NCBI RefSeq assembly: GCF_050947335.1
Contig: NW_027473859.1
Span: forward strand, 62,001-126,000
Reading direction: 5' to 3'
Length of the DNA stretch: 64,000 bases
Source of the DNA: Megachile rotundata
Taxonomy: Eukaryota; Arthropoda; Insecta; Hymenoptera; Megachilidae
Shown here: in pieces, positions 1-14,969 of the stretch
How positions within the stretch are numbered: position 1 is the first letter of the stretch
Layout: each line of letters starts with the position of its first letter
Program-made: the position numbers and the translations under genes
The notes under the pieces: model-generated
The model's input: the letters and a program-made list of their open reading frames with translations, nothing else
What the model was told of the DNA's origin: nothing
Database searches by the model: none

Positions 1-760
1 ATATTATTAGCCATATTATGCTTATATGATCGATAGAACGACAATTACTATACTCACTACTCTTAGTATTATCAATCTAACTCATATTATTAGCCATATT
101 ATGATTATATGATCGATAGAACGAGAATTACTATACTCACTACTCTTAGTATTATCAATCTAACTCATATTATTAGCCATATTATGCTTATATTATCGAT
201 AGAACGACAATTACTATACTTATTACTGTTATTATTATCAATCTGTCTCATATTATTAGCCATATTATGCTTAAATGACCGATAGAACGACAATTACTAT
301 ACTTATTACTCTTATTATTATCAATCTAACTCATATTATTAGCCATATTATGCTTATATGACCGATAGAACGAGAATTACTATACTCACTACTCTCAGTA
401 TTATCAATCTAACTCATATTATTAGCCATATTATGCTTATATTATCGATAGAACTACAATTACTATACTCATTACTCTTATTATTATCAATCTAACTCAT
501 ATTATTAGCCATATTATGCTTATATGATCGATAGAATGAGAATTACTATACTCACTACTCTTAGTATTATTACTCTAACTCATATTATTAGCCTTATTAT
601 GCTTATATGATCGATAGAACGACAATTACTGTACTTATTACTCTTATTATTATCAATCCAACTCATATTATTAGCCATATTATGCTTATATGATCGATAG
701 AACGAGAATTACTATACTCATTACTCTTATTATTATCAATCTAACTCATATTATTAGCCA
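1..760 (+). repeat. Segmental block P, copy 1 (left end cut by window)
   Basis: This run of about nine monomers has the same order of variant monomers as 3653-4412, at an offset of 3652 bp (44 monomers). Shared rare features in order are the ATGATT monomer, ATCTGTCTC with AAATGACCGATAG, AGAACTACAATTAC, AATGAGAATT, ATTACTCTAACTC, GCCTTATTATG and the CTGTAC monomer. The first 345 bases or so also match 1993-2337. Differences from the 3653 copy are scattered single bases, for example GACC against GATC near 361 and 4013. The left end is the window edge, so the block may extend further. Confidence 0.8.
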
Positions 761-3652
761 TATTGTGCTTATATGATCGATAGAACGACAATTACTATAC
801 TTATTACTCTTATTATTATCAATCTAACTCATATTATTAGCCATATTGTGCTTATATGAGCGATAGAACGAGAATTACTGTACTCACTACTCTTAGTATT
901 ATCAATCTAACTCATATTATTAGCCATATTATGCTTATATTATCGATAGAACGACAATTACTATACTTATTACACTCACTATTATCAATCTAACTCATAT
1001 TATTGACCATATTATGCAGATATGATCGATAGCACGACATTTACTATACTTATTACTCTTATTATTATCAACCTAACTCATATTATTAGCCAAATTATGC
1101 TTATATGATCGATAGAACGACAATTACTATACTTATTATTCTTATTTTTATCAACCCAACTCATATTATTCGCCATATTATGCTTAAATGATCGATAGAA
1201 CGACAATTACTATACTTATTACTCTTATTATTATGAATCTTACTCATATTATTAGCCATATTATGCTTATATGATCGATAGAACTACAATTACTATACTC
1301 ATTACTCTTATTATTATCAATCCAACTCATATTATTATCCATATTATGCTGATATGATCGATAGAACGACATTCACTATACTTATTACACTCACTATTAT
1401 CAATCTAACTCATATTATTAACCATATTATGCAGATATGATCGATAGGACGACAATTACTATACTTATTACTCTTATTATTATCATTCTTACTCATATTA
1501 TTAACCATATTATGCTTATATGATCGATAGAACGACAATTACTATACTTATTACTCTTATTATTATCAATCTAACTCATATTATTAGCCATATTATGCTT
1601 ATGTGATCGATAGAACGAGAATTACTATACTCACTACTCTTATTATTATCAATCTAACTCATATTATTAGCCATATTATGCTTATGTGATCGATAGAACG
1701 ACAATTACTATACTTATTACTCTTATTATTATCAATCTAACTCAAATTATTAGCCATATTGTGCTTATATGATCGAGAGAACGACAATTACTATACTTAT
1801 TACTCTTATTATTATCAATCTAACTCATATTATTAGCCATATTATGGTTAAATGATCGATAGAACGACAATTACTATACTTATTACTCTTATTATTATCA
1901 ATCTAACTCGTATTATTAGCCATATTATGCTTATATGATCGATAGAACGACAAATACTATACTTACTACTCTTATTATTATCAATCTAACTCATATTATT
2001 AGCCATATTATGCTTATATGATCGATAGAACGACAATTACTATACTCACTACTCTTAGTATTATCAATCTAACTCATATTATTAGCCATATTATGATTAT
2101 ATGATCGATAGAACGAGAATTACTATACTCACTACTCTTAGTATTATCAATCTAACTCATATTATTAGCCATATTATGCTTATATTATCGATAGAACGAC
2201 AATTACTATACTTATTACTGTTATTATTATCAATCTGTCTCATATTATTAGCCATATTATGCTTAAATGACCGATAGAACGACAATTACTATACTTATTA
2301 CTCTTATTATTATCAATCTAACTCATATTATTAGCCATATTATGAATATATGATCGATAGAACGACAATTACTGTACTCATTACACTTATTATTATCAAT
2401 CTAACTCATATTATTAGCCATATTATGCTTATATGATCGATAGAACGACAATTACTATACTTATTACTCTTATTATTATCAATCTAACTCATATTATTAG
2501 CCATATTGTGCTTATATGATCGATAGAACGACAATTACTATACTTATTACTCTTATTATTATCAATCTAACTCATATTATTAGCCATATTGTGCTTATAT
2601 GAGCGATAGAACGACAATTACTATACTTATTACTCTTATTATTATCAATCTAACTCATATTATTAGCCATATTGTGCTTATATGAGCGATAGAACGACAA
2701 TTACTATACTTATTACTCTTATTATTATCAATCTAACTCATATTATTAGCCATATTATGCTTATGTGATCGATAGAACGAGAATTACTATACTCACTACT
2801 CTTAGTATTATCAATCTAACTCATATTATTAGCCATATTATGCTTATATGATCGATAGAACGAGAATTACTATACTCACTACTCTTAGTATTATCAATCT
2901 AACTCATATTATTAGCCATATTATGCTTATATTATCGATAGAACGACAATTACTATACTTATTACACTCACTATTATCAATCTAACTCATATTATTGACC
3001 ATATTATGCAGATATGATCGATAGCACGACATTTACTATACTTATTACTCTTATTATTATCAACCTAACTCATATTATTAGCCAAATTATGCTTATATGA
3101 TCGACAGAACGACAATTACTATACTTATTATTCTTATTTTTATCAACCCAACTCATATTATTCGCCATATTATGCTTAAATGATCGATAGAACGACAATT
3201 ACTATACTTATTACTCTTATTATTATCAATCTAACTCATATTATTAGCCATATTATGCTTATGTGATCGATAGAACGAGAATTACTATACTCACTACTCT
3301 TATTATTATCAATCTAACTCATATTATTAGCCATATTATGCTTATATGATCGATAGAACGACAATTACTATACTTATTACTCTTATTATTATCAATCTAA
3401 CTCATATTATTAGCCATATTGTGCTTATATGATCGAGAGAACGACAATTACTATACTTATTACTCTTATTATTATCAATCTAACTCATATTATTAGCCAT
3501 ATTATGGTTAAATGATCGATAGAACGACAATTACTATACTTATTACTCTTATTATTATCAATCTAACTCGTATTATTAGCCATATTATGCTTATATGATC
3601 GATAGAACGACAAATACTATACTTACTACTCTTATTATTATCAATCTAACTC

Positions 3653-4412
3653 ATATTATTAGCCATATTATGCTTATATGATCGATAGAACGACAATTAC
3701 TATACTCACTACTCTTAGTATTATCAATCTAACTCATATTATTAGCCATATTATGATTATATGATCGATAGAACGAGAATTACTATACTCACTACTCTTA
3801 GTATTATCAATCTAACTCATATTATTAGCCATATTATGCTTATATTATCGATAGAACGACAATTACTATACTTATTACTGTTATTATTATCAATCTGTCT
3901 CATATTATTAGCCATATTATGCTTAAATGACCGATAGAACGACAATTACTATACTTATTACTCTTATTATTATCAATCTAACTCATATTATTAGCCATAT
4001 TATGCTTATATGATCGATAGAACGGGAATTACTATACTCACTACTCACAGTATTATCAATCTAACTCATATTATTAGCCATATTATGCTTATATTATCGA
4101 TAGAACTACAATTACTATACTCATTACTCTTATTATTATCAATCTAACTCATATTATTAGCCATATTATGCTTATATGATCGATAGAATGAGAATTACTA
4201 TACTCACTACTCTTAGTATTATTACTCTAACTCATATTATTAGCCTTATTATGCTTATATGATCGATAGAACGACAATTACTGTACTTATTACTCTTAAT
4301 ATTATCAATCCAACTCATATTATTAGCCATATTATGCTTATATGATCGATCGAACGAGAATTACTATACTCATTACTCTTATTATTATCAATCTAACTCA
4401 TATTATTAGCCA
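3653..4412 (+). repeat. Segmental block P, copy 2
   Basis: This copy of block P repeats the monomer order of 1-760 and then diverges, where copy 1 continues with a GTGCTT monomer and this one continues with a CTGTACTCATTACAC monomer. It carries private changes such as AACGGGAATT near 4022, CTCACAG near 4045, CTTAATATTATC near 4298 and GATCGATCGAACG near 4346. A related series of the same variant monomers reappears around 14.4-14.8 kb and in part around 10.2-10.45 kb, so the block has been copied more than once within domain 1. Confidence 0.78.
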
Positions 4413-7400
4413 TATTATGCTTATATGATCGATAGAACGACAATTACTGTACTCATTACACTTATTATTATCAATCTAACTCATATTATTAGCCATATTA
4501 TGCTTATATGATTGATAGAACGACAATTACTATACTTATTACTCTTATTATTATCAATCTAACTCATATTATTAGCCATATTGTGCTTATATGATCGATA
4601 GAACGACAATTACTATACTTATTACTCTTATTATTATCAATCTAACTCATATTATTAGCCATATTGTGCTTATATGAGCGATAGAACGACAATTACTATA
4701 CTTATTACTCTTATTATTATCAATCTAACTCATATTATTAGCCATATTGTGCTTGTAAGAGCGATAGAACGACAATTACTATACTTATTACTCTTATTAT
4801 TATGAATCTAACTCATATTATTAGCCATATTATGCTTATATGATCGATAGAATGAGAATTGCTATACTCACTACTCTTAGTATTATCACTCTAACTCATA
4901 TTGTTAGCCTTATTATGCTTATATGATCGATAGAACGACAATTACTGTACTTATCACTCTTATGATTATCAATCTAACTCATATTATTAGCCATATTATG
5001 CTTATATGATCGATAGAACGAGAATTACTATACTCACTACTCTTAGTATTATCAATCCAACTCATATTATTAGCCATATTATGCTTATATGATCGATAGA
5101 ACGACAATTACTATACTTATTACTCTTAGTATTATCAATCTAACTCATATTATTAGCCATATTATGCTTATGTGATCGATAGAACGAGAATTACTATACT
5201 CACTACTCTTATTATTATCAATCTAACTCATATTATTAGCCATATTATGCTTATATGATCGATAGAACGACAATTACTATACTTATTACTCTTATTATTA
5301 TCAATCTAACTCATATTATTAGCCATATTGTGCTTATATGATCGAGAGAACGACAATTACTATACTTATTACTCTTATTATTATCAATCTAACTCATATT
5401 ATTAGCCATATTATGGTTAAATGATCGATAGAACGACAATTACTATACTTATTACTCTTATTATTATCAATCTAACTCGTATTATTAGCCATATTATGCT
5501 TATGTGATCGATAGAACGACAAATACTATACTTACTACTCTTATTATTATCAATCTAACTCATATTATTAGCCATATTATGCTTATATGATCGATAGAAC
5601 GACAATTACTATACTCACTACTCTTAGTATTATCAATCTAACTCATATTATTAGCCATATTATGATTATATGATCGATAGAACGAGAATTACTATACTCA
5701 CTACTCTTAGTATTATCAATCTAACTCATATTATTAGCCATATTATGCTTATATTATCGATAGAACGACAATTACTATACTTATTACTCTTAGTATTATC
5801 AATCTAACTCATATTATTAGCCATATTATGCTTATATTATCGATAGAACGACAATTACTATACTTATTACACTCACTATTATCAATCTAACTCATATTAT
5901 TGACCATATTATGCAGATATGATCGATAGCACGACATTTACTATACTTATTACTCTTATTATTATCAACCTAACTCATATTATTAGCCAAATTATGCTTA
6001 TATGATCGATAGAACGACAATTACTATACTTATTATTCTTATTTTTATCAACCCAACTCATATTATTCGCCATATTATGCTTAAATGATCGATAGAACGA
6101 CAATTACTATACTTATTACTCTCATTATTATGAATCTTACTCATATTATTAGCCATATTATGCTTATATGATCGATAGAACTACAATTACTATACTCATT
6201 ACTCTTATTATTATCAATCCAACTCATATTATTAGCCATATTGTGCTTATATGATCGAGAGAACGACAATTACTATACTTATTACTCTTATTATTATCAA
6301 TCTAACTCGTATTATTAGCCATATTGTGCTTATATGATCGATAGAACGACAAATACTATACTCACTACTCTTATTATTATCAATCTAACTCATATTATTA
6401 GCCATATTATGCTTAAATGATCGATAGAACGACAATTACTATACTTATTACTCTTATTATTATCAATCTAACTCGTATTATTAGCCATATTATGCTTATA
6501 TGATCGATAGAACGACAAATACTATACTTATTACTCTTATTATTATCAATCTAACTCATATTATTAGCCATATTATGCTTATATGATCGATAGAACGACA
6601 AATACTATACTCACTACTCTTATTATTATCAATCTAACTCATATTATTAGCCATATTATGCTTATATGATCGATAGAACGACAATTACTATACTCACTAC
6701 TCTTAGTATTATCAATCTAACTCATATTATTAGCCATATTATGATTATATGATCGATAGAACGAGAATTACTATACTCACTACTCTTAGTATTATCAATC
6801 TAACTCATATTATTAGCCATATTATGCTTATATTATCGATAGAACGACAATTACTATACTTATTACTGTTATTATTATCAATCTGACTCATATTATTAGC
6901 CATATTATGCTTAAATGACCGATAGAACGACAATTGCTATACTTATTACACTTATTATTATCAATCTAACTCATATTATTAGCCATATTATGCTTATATG
7001 ATCGATAGAACGACAATTACTATACTTACTACTCTTATTATTATCAATCTAACTCATATTATTAGCCATATTGTGCTTATATGAGCGATAGAACGACAAT
7101 TACTATATTTATTGCACTCACTATTATCAATCTAACTCACATTATTAGCCATATTATGCTTATATGATCGATAGTGCGACAATTACTATACTCATTGCTC
7201 TTATTATTATCAATCTAACTCATATTATTAACCATATTATGCAGATATGATCGATCGAACGACAATTACTCTACTTTTTACACTTATTATTATCAATCTA
7301 ACTCATATTATTAGCCATATTATGCTTATATGATCGATAGAACGACAATTACTATACTTACTACTCTTATTATTATCAATCTAACTCATATTATTAGCCA

Positions 7401-10400
7401 TATTGTGCTTATATGAGCGATAGAACGACAATTACTATATTTATTGCACTCACTATTATCAATCTAACTCACATTATTAGCCATATTATGCTTATATGAT
7501 CGATAGTGCGACAATTACTATACTCATTACTCTTATTATTATCAATCTAACTCATATTATTAACCATATTATGCAGATATGATCGATAGAACGACAATTA
7601 CTATACTCTTTACTCTTATTATTATCAATCTAACTCATACTATTAGCCATATTATGCTAATATGATCGACAGAACGACAATTACTATACTTATTACACTC
7701 ACTATTATCAATCTAACTCATATTATTAACCATATTATGCAGATATGATCGATAGCACGACATTTACTATACTTATTACTCTTATTATTATCATTCTAAC
7801 TCATATTATTAACCATATTATGCTTATATGATTGATAGAACGACAATTACTATACTTATTATTCTTATTTTTATCAACCCAACTCATATTATTCGCCACA
7901 TTATGCTTAAATGATCGATAGAACGACAATTACTATACTTATTACTCTTATTATTATCAATCTAACTCATATTATTAGCCATATTATGCTTATGTGATCG
8001 ATAGAACGACAATTACTATACTTATTACTCTTATTATTATCAATCCAACTCATATTATTAGCCATATTGTGCTTATATGATCGATAGAACGACAATTACT
8101 ATACTTATTACTCTTATTATTATGAATCTAACTCATATTATTAGCCATATTATGCTTATATTATCGATAGAACGACAATTACTATACTTATTACTCTTAT
8201 TATTATAAATCTAGCTCATATTATTAGCCATATTATGCTTATATGATCGATAGAATGAGAATTACTATACTCACTACTCTTAGTATTATCACTCTAACTC
8301 ATATTATTAGCCATATTATGCTTATATGATCGAGAGAACGACAATTACTATACTTATTACTCTTATTATTATCAATCTAACTCATATTATTAGCCATATT
8401 GTGCTTATATGAGCGATAGAACGACAATTACTATATTTATTGCACTCACTATTATCAATCTAACTCACATTATTAGCCATATTATGCTTATATGATCGAT
8501 AGTGCGACAATTACTATACTCATTACTCTTATTATTATCAATCTAACTCATATTATTAACCATATTATGCAGATATGATCGATCGAACGACAATTACTCT
8601 ACTTTTTACACTTATTATTATCAATCTAACTCATATTATTAGCCATATTATGCTTATATGATCGATAGTACGACAATTACTATACTCATTGCTCTTATTA
8701 TTATCAATCTAACTCATATTATTAACCATATTATGCAATTATGATCGATAGAACGACAATTACTATACTTGTTACACTTATTATTATCAATCTAACTCAT
8801 ATTATTAGCCATATTATGCTTATATGATCGATAGAACGACAATTACTATACTTATTACTCTTATTATTATCAATCTAACTCATATTATTAGCCATATTGT
8901 GCTTATATGAGCGATAGAACGACAATTACTATATTTATTACACTCACTATTATCAATCTAACTCATATTATTAACCATATTATGCAGATATGATCGATAG
9001 AACGACAATTACTATACTCATTACTCTTATTATTATCAATCTAACTCATGCTATTAGCCATATTATGGTTATATGATCGATATAACGACAATTACTATAC
9101 TTATTACTCTTATTATTATCAATCTAACTCATATTATTAGCCATATTGTGCTTATATGATCGATAGAACGACAATTACTATACTTATTACTCTTATTTTT
9201 ATCAACCCAACTCATATTATTCGCCATATTATGCTTAAATGATCGATAGAACGACAATTACTATACTTATTACTCTTATTATTATCAATCTAACTCATAT
9301 TATTAGCCATATTATGCTTATGTGATCGATAGAACGAGAATTACTATACTCACTACTCTTATTATTATCAATCTAACTCATATTATTAGCCATATTATGC
9401 TTATATGATCGATAGAACGACAATTACTGTACTTATTACTCTTATTATTATCAATCTAACTCATATTATTAGCCATATTGTGCTTATATGATCGAGAGAA
9501 CGACAATTACTATACTTATTACTCTTATTATTATCAACCTAACTCATATTATTAGCCATATTATGCTTATATGATCGATAGAACGACAATTACTATACTT
9601 ATTACTCTTATTATTATCAATCTAACTCATATTATTAGCCATATTATGCTTATGTGATCGATAGAACGAGAATTACTATACTCACTACTCTTAGTATTAT
9701 CAATCTAACTCATATTATTAGCCATATTATGCTTATGTGATCGATAGAACGAGAATTACTATACTCACTACTCTTAGTATTATCAATCTAACTCATATTA
9801 TTAGCCATATTATGCTTATATGATCGATAGAACGAGAATTACTATACTCACTACTCTTAGTATTATCAATCTAACTCATATTATTAGCCACATTATGCTT
9901 ATATTATCGATAGAACGACAATTACTATACTTATTACACTCACTATTATCAATCTAACTCATATTATTGACCATATGATGCAGATATGATCGATAGCACG
10001 ACATTTACTATACTTATTACTCTTATTATTATCAGCCTAACTCATATTATTAGCCAAATTATGCTTATATGATCGATAGAACGACAATTAGTATACTTAT
10101 TACTGTTATTATTATCAATCTGTCTCATATTATTAGCCATATTATGCTTAAATGACCGATAGAACGACAATTACTATACTTATTACTCTTATTATTATCA
10201 ATCTAACTCATATTATTAGCCATATTATGCTTATATGATCGATAGAACGAGAATTACTATACTCACTACTCTCAGTATTATCAATCTAACTCATATTATT
10301 AGCCATATTATGCTTATATTATCGATAGAACTACAATTACTATACTCATTACTCTTATTATTATCAATCTAACTCATATTATTAGCCATATTATGCTTAT

Positions 10401-13400
10401 ATGATCGATAGAATGAGAATTACTATACTCACTACTCTTAGTATTATCAATCTAACTCATATTATTAGCCATATTGTGCTTATATGAGCGATAGAACGAC
10501 AATTACTATACTTATTACTCTTATTATTATCAATCTATCTCATATTATTAGCCATATTGTGCTTATATGAGCGATAGAACGACAATTACTATACTTATTA
10601 CTCTTATTATTATCAATCTAACTCATATTATTAGCCATATTATGCTTATGTGATCGATAGAACGAGAATTACTATACTCACTACTCTTAGTATTATCAAT
10701 CTAACTCATATTATTAGCCATATTATGCTTATATGATCGATAGAACGACAATTACTATACTTATTACTCTTATTATTATCAATCTAACTCATATTATTAG
10801 CCATATTGTGCTTATATGATCGAGAGAACGACAATTACTATACTTATTACTCTTATTATTATCAATCTAACTCATATTATTAGCCATATTATGGTTAAAT
10901 GATCGATAGAACGACAATTACTATACTTATTACTCTTATTATTATCAATCTAACTCGTATTATTAGCCATATTATGCTTATATGATCGATAGAACGACAA
11001 ATACTATACTTACTACTCTTATTATTATCAATCTAACTCATATTATTAGCCATATTATGCTTATATGATCGATAGAACGACAATTACTATACTCACTACT
11101 CCTAGTATTATCAATCTAACTCATATTATTAGCCATATTATGCTTATATGATTGATAGAACGACAATTACTATACTTATTATTCTTATTTTTATCAACCC
11201 AACTCATATTATTCGCCATATTATGCTTAAATGATCGATAGAACGACAATTACTATACTTATTACTCTTATTATTATGAATCTAACTCATATTATTAGCC
11301 ATATTATGCTTATATGATCGATAGAATGAGAATTGCTATACTCACTACTCTTAGTATTATCACTCTAATTCATATTATTAGCCTTATTATGCTTATATGA
11401 TCGATAGAACGACAATTACTGTACTTATCACTCTTATTATTATCAATCTAACTCATATTATTAGCCATATTATTCTTATATGATCGATAGAACGAGAATT
11501 ACTATACTCACTACTCTTAGTATTATCAATCCAACTCATATTATTAGCCATATTATGCTTATATGATCGATAGAACGACAATTACTATACTTATTACTCT
11601 TATTATTATCAATCTAACTCATATCCTTAGCCATATTATGCTTATGTGATCGATAGAACGAGAATTACTATACTCACTACTCTTAGTATTATCAATCTAA
11701 CTCATATTATTAGCCATATTATGCTTATATGATCGATAGAACGAGAATTACTATACTCACTACTCTTAGTATTATCAATCTAACTCATATTATTAGCCAT
11801 ATTATGCTTATATTATCGATAGAACGACAATTACTATACTTATTACACTCACTATTATCAATCTAACTCATATTATTGACCATATTATGCAGATATGATC
11901 GATAGCACGACATTTACTATACTTATTACTCTTATTATTATCATTCTTACTCATATTATTAACCATATTATGCTTATATGATCGATAGAACGACAATTAC
12001 TATACTTATTATTCTTATTTTTATCAACCCAACTCATATTATTCGCCATATTATGCTTAAATGATCGATAGAACGACAATTACTATACTTATTACTCTTA
12101 TTATTATCAATCTAACTCATATTATTAGCCATATTATGCTTATGTGATCGATAGAACGAGAATTACTATACTCACTACTCTTATTATTATCAATCTAACT
12201 CATATTATTAGCCATATTATGCTTATATGATCGATAGAACGACAATTACTGTACTTATTATTCTTATTTTTATCAACCCAACTCATATTATTCGCCATAT
12301 TATGCTTAAATGATCGATAGAACGACAATTACTATACTTATTACTCTTATTATTATCAATCTAACTCATATTATTAGCCATATTATGCTTATGTGATCGA
12401 TAGAACGAGAATTACTATACTCACTACTCTTATTATTATCAATCTAACTCATATTATTAGCCATATTATGCTTATATGATCGATAGAACGACAATTACTG
12501 TACTTATTACTCTTATTATTATCAATCTAACTCATATTATTAGCCATATTGTGCTTATATGATCGAGAGAACGACAATTACTATACTTATTACTCTTATT
12601 ATTATCAATCTAACTCATATTATTAGCCATATTATGGTTAAATGATCGATAGAACGACAATTACTATACTTATTACTCTTATTATTATCAATCTAACTCG
12701 TATTATTAGCCATATTATGCTTATATGATCGATAGAACGACAAATACTATACTTACTACTCTTATTATTATCAATCTAACTCATATTATTAGCCATATTA
12801 TGCTTATATGATCGATAGAACGACAATTACTATACTCACTACTCTTAGTATTATCAATCTAACTCATATTATTAGCCATATTATGCTTATATGATTGATA
12901 GAACGACAATTACTATACTTATTATTCTTATTTTTATCAACCCAACTCATATTATTCGCCATATTATGCTTAAATGATCGATAGAACGACAATTACTATA
13001 CTTATTACTCTTATTATTATGAATCTAACTCATATTATTAGCCATATTATGCTTATATGATCGATAGAATGAGAATTGCTATACTCACTACTCTTAGTAT
13101 TATCACTCTAACTCATATTATTAGCCTTATTATGCTTATATGATCGATAGAACGACAATTACTTTACTTATCACTCTTATTATTATCAATCTAACTCATA
13201 TTATTAGCCATATTATTCTTATATGATCGATAGAACGAGAATTACTATACTCACTACTCTTAGTATTATCAATCCAACTCATATTATTAGCCATATTATG
13301 CTTATATGATCGATAGAACGACAATTACTATACTTATTACTCTTATTATTATCAATCTAACTCATATTGTTAGCCATATTATGCTTATGTGATCGATAGA

Positions 13401-14969
13401 ACGAGAATTACTATACTCACTACTCTTAGTATTATCAATCTAACTCATATTATTAGCCATATTATGCTTATATGATCGATAGAACGAGAATTACTATACT
13501 CACTACTCTTAGTATTATCAATCTAACTCATATTATTAGCCATATTATGCTTATATTATCGATAGAACGACAATTACTATACTTATTACACTCACTATTA
13601 TCAATCTAACTCATATTATTGACCATATTATGCAGATATGATCGATAGCACGACATTTACTATACTTATTACTCTTATTATTATCAACCTAACTCATATT
13701 ATTAGCCAAATTATGCTTATATGATCGATAGAACGACAATTACTATACTTATTATTCTTATTTTTATCAACCCAACTCATATAATTCGCCATATTATGCT
13801 TAAATGATCGATAGAACGACAATTACTATACTTATTACTCTTATTATTATGAATCTTACTCATATTATTAGCCATATTATGCTTATATGATCGATAGAAC
13901 TACAATTACTATACTCATTACTCTTATTATTATCAATCCAACTCATATTATTACCCATATTATGCTGATATGATCGATAGAACGACATTCACTATACTTA
14001 TTACACTCACTATTATCAATCTAACTCATATTATTAACCATATTATGCAGATATGATCGATAGGACGACAATTACTATACTTATTACTCTTATTATTATC
14101 ATTCTTACTCATATTATTAACCATATTATGCTTATATGATCGATAGAACGACAATTACTATACTTATTATTCTTATTTTTATCAACCCAACTCATATTAT
14201 TCGCCATATTATGCTTAAATGATCGATAGAACGACAATTACTATACTTATTACTCTTATTATTATCAATCTAACTCGTATTATTAGCCATATTATGCTTA
14301 TATGATCGATAGAACGACAAATACTATACTTACTACTCTTATTATTATCAATCTAACTCATATTATTAGCCATATTATGCTTATATGATCGATAGAACGA
14401 CAATTACTATACTCACTACTCTTAGTACTATCAATCTAACTCATATTATTAGCCATATTATGATTATATAATCGATAGAACGAGAATTACTATACTCACT
14501 ACTCTCAGTATTATCAATCTAACTCATATTATTAGCCATATTATGCTTATATTATCGATAGAACTACAATTACTATACTCATTACTCTTATTATTATCAA
14601 TCTAACTCATATTATTAGCCATATTATGCTTATATGATCGATAGAATGAGAATTACTATACTCACTACTCTTAGTATTATTACTCTAACTCATATTATTA
14701 GCCTTATTATGCTTATATGATCGATAGAACGACAATACTGTACTTATTACTCTTATTATTATCAATCCAACTCATATTATTAGCCATATTATGCTTATAT
14801 GATCGATAGAACGAGAATTACTATACTCATTACTCTTATTATTATCAATCTAACTCATATTATTAGCCATATTATGCTTATATGATCGATAGAACGACAA
14901 TTACTGTACTCATTACACTTATTATTATCAATCTAACTCATATTATTAGCCATATTATGCTTATATGAT

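Noticed and set aside
12..36. Monomer dyads (CATATTATG, ATCGAT) as a terminator or cruciform
   Set aside because: Arms are only 3-4 bp, too short and AT-rich to support a hairpin call.
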